From contig NZ_JMMA01000002.1 in assembly GCF_000686125.1 (NCBI RefSeq), forward strand, positions 1,798,001 through 1,862,000: a DNA stretch of 64,000 bases, written 5' to 3'. The notes beneath the pieces are model-generated. The model had not been told where the DNA came from and searched no databases. It saw only the letters and a program-made list of their open reading frames with translations. Source of the DNA: Ruminococcus sp. NK3A76. GTDB taxonomy: Bacteria > Bacillota > Clostridia > Oscillospirales > Ruminococcaceae. How positions within the stretch are numbered: the first letter of the stretch is position 1; each line of letters opens with the position of its first letter. Of this stretch, positions 53,638-61,188 are shown piece by piece. The translations under genes and the position numbers were made by a program.

Positions 53638-55300
53638 ATGGCTGTAAATCAGGATATGCTGCAAAGATATATAACACTTGCAAACGAGGGCAAAATACCC
53701 GAGCTTGCAGAGCTGCTTATCAATAATTACTCAAAGCTGCCCGTTCTGGAAGGTCGCAACAACGAGGAAGCCGATAGTATAGGAGATAGTGTTGAGGCAT
53801 TTTACAAGCATCTTGCCGAGCTTACACCAGAAGCAGCTTGCAAGGATAGATGCTGCCATAAAGGCAAGGAAATACGATAAGTACCGCATGAACAGGGCTT
53901 CCCGCAATACGGCATTCACAAAGACCATAGGCGAGCTTGATCTCTGCATAGCTGCCTGCAGCGAAGCACAGCAGAATGTACGCATGGGCGGCGATGACTA
54001 TAACCAGGCAGAGGAAGCACTAAAGCAGCTTTCAATGGTCTCAAAGGTATTTAAGGAAACTGCGACAAAAGGCAGCCTTAGTGACAAGGACCTTAAGAGT
54101 GCTGCCGAGGCGCTTCGCTTGCAGGCAATCGAGGCCCGCAAAAAGGTAGATGCCTATGCACAGCGCAAGAACCGTGAAAAGACAAAAAAGAACAGGCTCG
54201 ATGCAAAGGGTACAAAGCGTCTTGCTGCTATGAACGATTCGAGTAATGCGTTAAATACTCTCATAGCTGCCCTTGACGATCAGATAGCATCATATGATTT
54301 CAGCATTACAAGTGCCGAATCCGAAAAGATGCATATCGAGATGAAAAACAAGATAACCGCGCATAAGAACAGCGCTTTGGAGGATGCTGCGGATCAGCAG
54401 TTCGATAACAACAGAAGGATAGCCGCAAAGGGCGCTGCCGATGGCTTCAGCACTCTTTCAGACCTTGCAAACGGCAACGGCGAGCTTACCGATGAAGAGA
54501 AAAGGGCTGCTGTTGAGGCTATGACAAAGGTAGGCTACTACAAAATGGGGCTGTATGAGGGGCGTGAGGATGAGCTAAACAACGCTTCATATCAAGGGGA
54601 TATAAACAGCTATTCCAAGGACTCCGTTTTTGAAAACGTGGTAAAGGAAACTGTGGGTGAGCTTACAAGAGAAAAGCTCCTTTCAATTGCAAGTGAATAT
54701 GACCTTGACACCGTAATGACCGTTACACACCGCTCTATTGATGAAATGGCAAATCTAAGCCTTGAAAGAAGTCAGAAAAAGTACATAGCAAAGACATCGG
54801 CAGAGCAAATGATCGGGGCTCTTGATGAGGTAATAGATGCTGACAACGACCCCAATGCGGAATACTTCGATGAACAGCCAGTAAGCCTTAATATACAAGC
54901 GGCGCAGATAGCCAAGAGAGGGCTTGAAACGCTGATAGAGGTAATACACAGCGGTGAAGATCTGGGCGAGCTTGACGAGGAGGAAATGACCGATGTAAGG
55001 GAAGCATACGCAGCCCTTGCGTTCCAGAGCACAGTAAAGCCCGAGGATAACGAAAAGGTAGGATTTGATGATTATGTATCTCAGGTCAAGATTCTTGCAA
55101 AGGATGAAGAATTTATCAAGGCTGTCGGCAATATCATCAAGAAGGACGTTATAAGCTTTATGAGCGACAGCAAAGCCCCCGCAAAGCTTATGGATAAGTT
55201 TATAGGAAATAAAAAGCGTGCGGAAGAGGAGGATGCCAAGAGCATGGCGCAGAAGATCAGGCCCGAGCCGCAGAAGCAAGTACAGCCCAAAGCGTTGTAA
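53638..55300 (+). pseudogene. Array protein 6, one frameshift
   Basis: ATG 53638 (MAVNQDMLQRY) after GGAGGAATTTATC. The first frame reads ...FYKHLAELTPE and ends at 53880; the family-like continuation KQLARIDAAIKARKYDKYRM is in the +1 frame and runs to 55300. The shift lies between about 53822 and 53835. Reconstructed length is about 554 residues. It shares RLDAKGTKRLAAMND and a repeated FSTLSDLANGNGELTDEE / LETLIEVIHSGEDLGELDEEE helix pair with array protein 2, and ends in a diverged C-terminal module. It lacks the W-x-P-x-S-x-M-G motif. It might also re-initiate at ATG 53789 or 53889. Confidence 0.78.
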
Positions 55301-55317
55301 GCCTATAGAATATATGA

Positions 55318-55353
55318 AAAACGGGAATGGCGGAGAAATGCCATTCCCGTTTT
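55318..55353 (+). terminator. Terminator after array gene 6
   Basis: Perfect 14-bp stem AAAACGGGAATGGC / GCCATTCCCGTTTT with an 8-nt loop. Confidence 0.88.
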
Positions 55354-55386
55354 GTCATATCTGTGGAATAATTTATAAAAGTTTTT

Positions 55387-55415
55387 GCACACGTTTTCGG
55401 CGGAGAGGGATATTA
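55387..55415 (+). promoter_or_regulatory. Array promoter element, copy E (diverged)
   Basis: GCACAC (55387-55392), 15 bp, GGATATTA (55408-55415): one mismatch in each half, spacing kept. It precedes the shortest and most damaged member. Confidence 0.7.
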
Positions 55416-55455
55416 CTTACAGAAAAGGGAAAATAACACATAGGAGGAATCAACA

Positions 55456-55901
55456 ATGCCAAATAAACCTTACGAACAGTTTTTGAAGGAAACGAACAAT
55501 AACGGACTTTCGCAGGAGCAGCTAAGTACACTCAGAGCCTTTGGCGAGGGTATGTATTTGATCAGCGCCATTGCTGTTGCGAATGCTAAGTCAAAGGATA
55601 AAAGAATGAACTACAATGCCGTGATCGCAGAAAAAAGCTGTCGATCTCAGCATTCACCAGCATGGGTGACAAGGAACAGATAGGTCAGTTCACAGATAAG
55701 GATATAGATGAGAACAATAAGATCCAGATATTAAACACAATAACCCTTAACGAGATGTTCAATACTCTGTCAAAGCCTGAGTATCTGAAGAATTTCGTTG
55801 ATAATGCCGTTTTGAGCAAAAGTTCACCGTTTAACAGAAATGGACGGGACGGTAAAAAGGTATTTATCGAGTCACTTTTCAAGTGTGATATGATGAAGTA
55901 A
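55456..55901 (+). pseudogene. Array protein 7, short frameshifted member
   Basis: ATG 55456 (MPNKPYEQFLKE) after AGGAGG. The first frame stops at 55683. The family-like continuation (KLSISAFTSMGDKEQIGQFT ... CDMMK) is in the -1 frame, joined at the A6 tract of GCAGAAAAAAGC (55627-55638). The combined product would be about 148 residues, far shorter than the other members, without either shared module. The A6G is not in the register of a classical X-XXY-YYZ slippery site, so mutation is more likely than programmed shifting. Confidence 0.7.
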
Positions 55902-55919
55902 AAAAAATTTTCAAAAAAT

Positions 55920-55948
55920 GCACCCGAAAGCTTTATGCGGGGGTATTA
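55920..55948 (+). promoter_or_regulatory. Array promoter element, copy F
   Basis: GCACCC (55920-55925), 15 bp, GGGTATTA (55941-55948), starting 19 bp after the preceding stop with A/T tracts upstream. The leader to ATG 56016 is longer than for the others (about 60 nt). Confidence 0.8.
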
Positions 55949-56015
55949 TTTATGGAACCCCATGAGGCAGCAGGCGTGAAGGACTGCCCGAATAACAAAT
56001 AAGGAGAGGATCATT

Positions 56016-59000
56016 ATGCCAAACATTTCTTTCAGACAGCTTAGCAGCTATCTTAAGGAACTCAAAAAGAACAATAAATCAGAGGATGCGATATTCAGAC
56101 TTCTCATGCAGCAGGCTGAGACTCTGGGTGCGATCATCCATGATAACCATAAGCTCACCACTCAGGACGAGCGCCAGGAGATCTACGGAGAAATAAAGGG
56201 ATATCTCGAAGCATATGACAAGGGCTTCGGCGGTGACCCGAAGAACGCCAGAAACGATGAGACACTTGCCGATATAAACACTATCGGTGAGCGCCTCTCC
56301 GAAAAGCTGACAAATCTCAGTAAAAAGAACAGCATCTTCAAGGCTACTGCCGATGACCTTGTGACAAATATCTCTCTTAACCGCAAGGCTATGAGTGACG
56401 GCGTGCTCAGAGCGGATATTGACAGATATACGAATAATTCATACTATGCTTTGCAGCGTGCAGAGCAGCTCGTAAAGGAAAAAAAGCTCGATGCCAAGAC
56501 AGCAGAGCTTATGAATCAACTCAATGCAAACCTTATAGCTGTTACAAATAACGGTGCGATGAGCCTTGAGGATCAGCACGCCGCTGCAAGATCTATCAGC
56601 CATATCGTTGTGTTCTATAATGATAACCTTTTTGATGCCCAGTCAAGAAGCAAGATAAACAGTGCCGATCTGATCGCCCCGCTGGCACAGAATGTGGGTA
56701 TACTTATTGCCGAGAACAAGATCGCCATTGAAAATCTTCGCAAGGTAAATGCTGATGCGGCTGAAAAGCTTGAAGCAATAGTTTCCAAGACAAGTGAAGA
56801 CCTCCAGACAGACCTCAACGCTATCACGACCATGGCAACTGCAAACAAGTGGGCTGAGTGGGAGTACCGCAGTGAGATGTACCGCAGAGAAGAGCAGCAG
56901 AAGCTCGATGATCAGCTTCAGGATCAGGGCTATAAGAATCAGGATCAGCTGCTGCTCCAGCAGGTCATTGATAATAACCCCGGCTATAAGGAAGTGCCGT
57001 TCCTTAATAATATTATCGCCGTTCTCGGTATAGACGAGAACGATATCCCCGAGACGTTGTCATATAATTTGAGCACCGGCAAGACGATAACCAGGAATAT
57101 GCATGATGAGCTGCGTGAACTTAAAAGACTTGCCATAGATATAGCAACGCTTACAGCAGAACGCTTTGATCCTGAAAATAAGGATGCTCATATGATGAGC
57201 GATGCTGAGATGGAGGATATGTTCAATCAGCTTATTGCTTTTGAATCGCAGGCCTCACGCTTTGTACGCCCGCTCAAGGCAACCAAAACTGCCGAGCTGG
57301 TGTCAGATACTGTCGAGGAAGCGCGTAAGGTGGTAGGCTATACATCGGCGGCACTTAATCAGACCCGTAAATATGTTGAGAACTACGGTGGAGAAAACAT
57401 TGACAAGGATACAAAGGTATTCTCGCTCTATGAATTGCAGGGCAGAATGAACCCCGATGCCCATGCAGGCTTCTTAAGATATGTTGATTCCCTCAAGCGC
57501 CGTGGCGCCGAGATCGAAAGCAAGGCTATGAATAAGGGCGGCAAGGCTTATACAAAGGCTGCAGATGCTTACCGTGAGGTGAAGGAGTCTGTCAGAAAGC
57601 TGACTGAGGAGATAATCCCCGATGTATTCAAGCATTCGGCAGATCTCGGAGAGGATACGGTAAACCCTGTAAAACCGGAGCAGCTCAAGGCACTTTATGA
57701 GGGCTACAAGAATATTTACCTGAAGGCCAATGAATTCATCAGTGATTATGATAAAAGGGTCGCTAAAAAGGCAAAGTTTGCTGAGGGCGAAAAGGAGTTC
57801 TTTGAAGACCTCAAGGCAGTATCTGCCCGTGCAGCAGGTAAGTTCATACTTTTAGGCTACCTTCTTGATGAAAATGAAAACACACTTGCTAATGAAATAA
57901 TCAATTATAACAATACCCCTGCACAGCAGCGTTCTGCTGCCGAAAACGCCGCCTTCTATGAATATGCTATGAGCTGTAAGGAGCATATAAAAAACGGCAC
58001 GCTGCTGCCTCAGTATCTCTTTGAGGATCATAGGTCTCCCCGTGTTACGCATATTCTTTCAATGATGAATGCAAAGAAGAATATCGACGCTGCATATGAA
58101 TTTGAGAAAAACGCCGCAAAGATCAAGTGGGAGGGCGGCAAGAGAAAGCTTGACAGCCTTAAAGAATACGACCTGCTCAAAAAGCAGACAGGTGTAAACG
58201 ATAATATCTACCAGTTTGCTACACATATGGATCATGAAAACTTCATGAAGATATTCAACAAGTCTATCCTCAACCTGCCGCAGAATATCAAGGAGGTCAA
58301 GCTTACCGATTCCCTGACAGGAGAAAAGGTCACTGTCAATGTTGAGGATTATATGCGCAAGGCTATCGACGAGCATATTCTCTACAGAGATGACGGAAAG
58401 GGCGGCAAGAAGCCTATAAGCCCGAGCGGAAACCTTGATTTCTATAACACACAGGATGGCAAGGGCGGCTTCTTTACACAGTTTGAAAGAGATTTTGATG
58501 ATATGGACCCCGACCTTGCAAAGTTCATAGAGCAGCTTAACAGAAACCTCTACAACGCAGGCTTCTGCGAGGATGCAAGGATGAAGAATGTGCCTGCCGG
58601 CTATAACGAGGGGCACGCACGAGAGTTCGCTTATGAGCTCTCCCTCGGCACAGGCTCGGAAGGCCTGCTTCCTACAGCAAAAATGAAGGGCGAATCGAAG
58701 ATCCCCCTTGCAGGAGGAAAGGCAAAGTTCGATCAGGTGTCTGTTATCCAGATCGGTGAGATTCAGCCTAACTTCGATGTTACCTCAAAGCAGTCAAAAA
58801 ATGACCAGATCTTCAGACCTTCCTTCTATACAACGACAAAGAATTTCCGTTCAAGTGACTTTGTCGGTGAGCTTGGCGGCCGTTTGAGAAATGATGTCGT
58901 AAATAACGAGTTTCTTAAGGGCAAGACCGAAAAGGAAATGAGTGTTTTTCTTAAGCAGCGTGAGGTCGAGCTTAAGCGCAGGATACAAAACGGCACATAC

Positions 59001-60884
59001 AGTGCGTTTACGACCGCTGCAACACGTGACTACAATTCCTTCAACAAGCCGCAGGTCTTAAAGAATGCAGCAGATCTTCAGGTAATGGACTACTTAATGG
59101 GTATCAAGAAGCGTAAGCCCGATGATATCCGTATCAGATTCCAGATAAATTCACAGAGATTGGACTCAAAGGGCAGGTATATACCCGAGGTGCAGGGCAT
59201 AGGCGGCGCCTTCACTGATGATGTGCCGTTTGCAAGAGGACTGGATATAAGCGAGGAGGAAAGAGCCCTGCTTCCAAACCCCGAAGATATGCTTATAATC
59301 AGTGAAAAGATGGAGAGCGAGCTAAGACGCTGGAAAAAAGGCCAGTTTATGCCAAAGGAAAAGGAGATGCTTGAAAAACTCCCCGAAAAGTGCAGGGAAG
59401 CATTCATGAACCGTGTTGACGGCATACTGCTGCAGGTCGATCTGTCCAAGGATCATAAGTTTGAGGATATAAGGGACGAGCAGGGCAATATAGTTCCCGG
59501 CGGCTTTAAGGTCGAAAGAGGGTATATCCGTGTAGTAAGTGATGAAGAATTCAAGTATATACACATGGACGACCTTGCAATAGCAAGAAATAAAGCAAGC
59601 TTCAGGGAGAGAGATAAGGTCAAGCCCATCAATATTTTTGACACGATCGCCGCTATGCCGAATGCGTGTCATGAAGCACTTAAGGACAAGACCAATGCAC
59701 AGTTCCTCGGAGTTAAGGATGAAAGGCGTGGAGCAGGTCTTGACAAAGCATTCCTTATAGATAATTCCAGATCTGACGCAGTATTCCAGAATATGGAGCT
59801 TGAAAGAATGCTTCGCCACTCCAAAACTCTGCTTACAGATGCTAACGCTATGGATAAGGATCGTTCACAGGAATACGGCTGGCATAAGAATATCAGCGGT
59901 GACTCTATTGAATACATGAAGGTAATGGAAACGGCTGAGGATATAAATGACTGGGTAGATAAGCTGCCGCTGCTTATGAGGGAAGAGAAAAAGTACCTTG
60001 CAAACAGGCAGGCATACGCTGCAAATGACAAGGCGACAGCTGATATCATCAGGAAAGAACGCAGGGCAAGGCTTGAATTTGCGCAGAATCTTGCAAGAGA
60101 AAAGGGGCTTCCCGTTCCTGAAAAGCTTCCGCCTGTATCTGAGGACCCCAACTTCTATTTCAGCCTTATGCAGAGAAATGAAAAGCTCAGACACCGTATA
60201 GAGAACTACCTGACCAAAAAGAACAAGCCCGGAACAGAATTCGGAAAAATGCGCCAGCGCTGCATGGTTGAGCTGTATAATAAGGTCAACAGACAGATGG
60301 AGGAGCTTGCGTACTATACAGGCATCACGACATATCCGCCGAGAAAGTGTACGATAAACCCTGACTTCTCCGTTAAGTTCGAGAATGTCTATAAAGACCG
60401 CTATACATTTGAAACAGAGGGCGTAAAGCCTGTTTATGCAAAGAGATTCCTTGAAGAATTCAAGGCAGCAAACAAGACGAACAGGAATAACGCTGAATCG
60501 TTCAATATCAAAAAGCAGTTTGAGATGAGCCAGAGCCCGAGATATATCGAGCTTAAAAATAAGGTCAATAAAAAGACTGCTACCGATGAGGAAAGGGAAG
60601 AACTGAAAAATCTCCGCTTTAACAAAAACAGAGACGGCAAGACAGGTTATACAGAGGCAGAGATCGGAAAGAGCCTTACAGCGTATCCCGATCCCAACAA
60701 GAAAAGCGGCAGGGCAGCAAACCCGAAATTTGACACTATTTTTGCTAATCTGAGAGCAGTCAAAGATTTGCAGGCAGATCAGAACAAGAAAAACGATTTT
60801 CAGGTCATTGAGTTGAAAGGTCATCAAAAGATCGAGATATACGGTCAGGCTAACAATCAGATCAAAAAGAATATCAAGCCCTGA
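56016..60884 (+). CDS. Array protein 8, giant charged protein (1622 aa)
   Basis: ATG 56016 (MPNISFRQLSSYLKE) after AAGGAGAGG. 1622 residues, no signal peptide or membrane helix. The first about 650 residues are helical. The middle and C-terminal parts look like a folded domain, with REFAYELSLGTGSEGLLPTA, SDFVGELGGRLRNDVVNNE, then LQVMDYLMGIKKRKPDDIRI (about 1018) and GGAFTDDVPFARG (about 1062). The last pair faintly recalls the D-x-x-G...DRH-x-x-N and IDND order of some kinase-like effectors, but the key residues differ. No family recognised. Its own promoter and terminator make it a separate unit. Candidate toxin or effector by size and place only. Confidence 0.85.
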   Translation: MPNISFRQLSSYLKELKKNNKSEDAIFRLLMQQAETLGAIIHDNHKLTTQDERQEIYGEIKGYLEAYDKGFGGDPKNARNDETLADINTIGERLSEKLTNLSKKNSIFKATADDLVTNISLNRKAMSDGVLRADIDRYTNNSYYALQRAEQLVKEKKLDAKTAELMNQLNANLIAVTNNGAMSLEDQHAAARSISHIVVFYNDNLFDAQSRSKINSADLIAPLAQNVGILIAENKIAIENLRKVNADAAEKLEAIVSKTSEDLQTDLNAITTMATANKWAEWEYRSEMYRREEQQKLDDQLQDQGYKNQDQLLLQQVIDNNPGYKEVPFLNNIIAVLGIDENDIPETLSYNLSTGKTITRNMHDELRELKRLAIDIATLTAERFDPENKDAHMMSDAEMEDMFNQLIAFESQASRFVRPLKATKTAELVSDTVEEARKVVGYTSAALNQTRKYVENYGGENIDKDTKVFSLYELQGRMNPDAHAGFLRYVDSLKRRGAEIESKAMNKGGKAYTKAADAYREVKESVRKLTEEIIPDVFKHSADLGEDTVNPVKPEQLKALYEGYKNIYLKANEFISDYDKRVAKKAKFAEGEKEFFEDLKAVSARAAGKFILLGYLLDENENTLANEIINYNNTPAQQRSAAENAAFYEYAMSCKEHIKNGTLLPQYLFEDHRSPRVTHILSMMNAKKNIDAAYEFEKNAAKIKWEGGKRKLDSLKEYDLLKKQTGVNDNIYQFATHMDHENFMKIFNKSILNLPQNIKEVKLTDSLTGEKVTVNVEDYMRKAIDEHILYRDDGKGGKKPISPSGNLDFYNTQDGKGGFFTQFERDFDDMDPDLAKFIEQLNRNLYNAGFCEDARMKNVPAGYNEGHAREFAYELSLGTGSEGLLPTAKMKGESKIPLAGGKAKFDQVSVIQIGEIQPNFDVTSKQSKNDQIFRPSFYTTTKNFRSSDFVGELGGRLRNDVVNNEFLKGKTEKEMSVFLKQREVELKRRIQNGTYSAFTTAATRDYNSFNKPQVLKNAADLQVMDYLMGIKKRKPDDIRIRFQINSQRLDSKGRYIPEVQGIGGAFTDDVPFARGLDISEEERALLPNPEDMLIISEKMESELRRWKKGQFMPKEKEMLEKLPEKCREAFMNRVDGILLQVDLSKDHKFEDIRDEQGNIVPGGFKVERGYIRVVSDEEFKYIHMDDLAIARNKASFRERDKVKPINIFDTIAAMPNACHEALKDKTNAQFLGVKDERRGAGLDKAFLIDNSRSDAVFQNMELERMLRHSKTLLTDANAMDKDRSQEYGWHKNISGDSIEYMKVMETAEDINDWVDKLPLLMREEKKYLANRQAYAANDKATADIIRKERRARLEFAQNLAREKGLPVPEKLPPVSEDPNFYFSLMQRNEKLRHRIENYLTKKNKPGTEFGKMRQRCMVELYNKVNRQMEELAYYTGITTYPPRKCTINPDFSVKFENVYKDRYTFETEGVKPVYAKRFLEEFKAANKTNRNNAESFNIKKQFEMSQSPRYIELKNKVNKKTATDEEREELKNLRFNKNRDGKTGYTEAEIGKSLTAYPDPNKKSGRAANPKFDTIFANLRAVKDLQADQNKKNDFQVIELKGHQKIEIYGQANNQIKKNIKP

Positions 60885-60950
60885 GAATGATGCTGATCCG
60901 GGAACGATCCCGTCCGATCTGTGCGGTCGCATTATATAAACAATATTTAT

Positions 60951-60985
60951 GGCACTTCTGCTGTATTACGGCAGAGGTGCCTTTT
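60951..60985 (+). terminator. Terminator after array gene 8
   Basis: An 11-bp stem with one G-U pair (GGCACTTCTGC / GCAGAGGTGCC), 9-nt loop, then TTTT. The 60986-61140 stretch that follows contains no supported gene. Confidence 0.85.
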
Positions 60986-61140
60986 GCCGTTTATATGATC
61001 CTGAGCACACAGCAGAGGCCAAAATGATCGACAGCATATTTATGAGGATATTGTTCTGTGACGGAGAAAAGGGTATGACCGGAAAAGTCAGCAATTTCGG
61101 CAGTATAGCAGCAGTTGAGGGATATGTTTTTTTCGCAATA

Positions 61141-61177
61141 AAAAAGCGGACGGCCTTATTTACAAGGTCATCCGCTT
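61141..61177 (-). terminator. Terminator of array gene 9
   Basis: On the minus strand AAGCGGA pairs with TCCGCTT around an inner CCTT/AAGG pair, and the hairpin ends in T5. Confidence 0.8.
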
Positions 61178-61188
61178 ATGTCAGGTTA

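Noticed and set aside
55627-55638. dnaX-like programmed frameshift at A6G in array gene 7
   Set aside because: The AAAAAAG heptamer is not in X-XXY-YYZ register with the first frame, and no downstream stem is evident.
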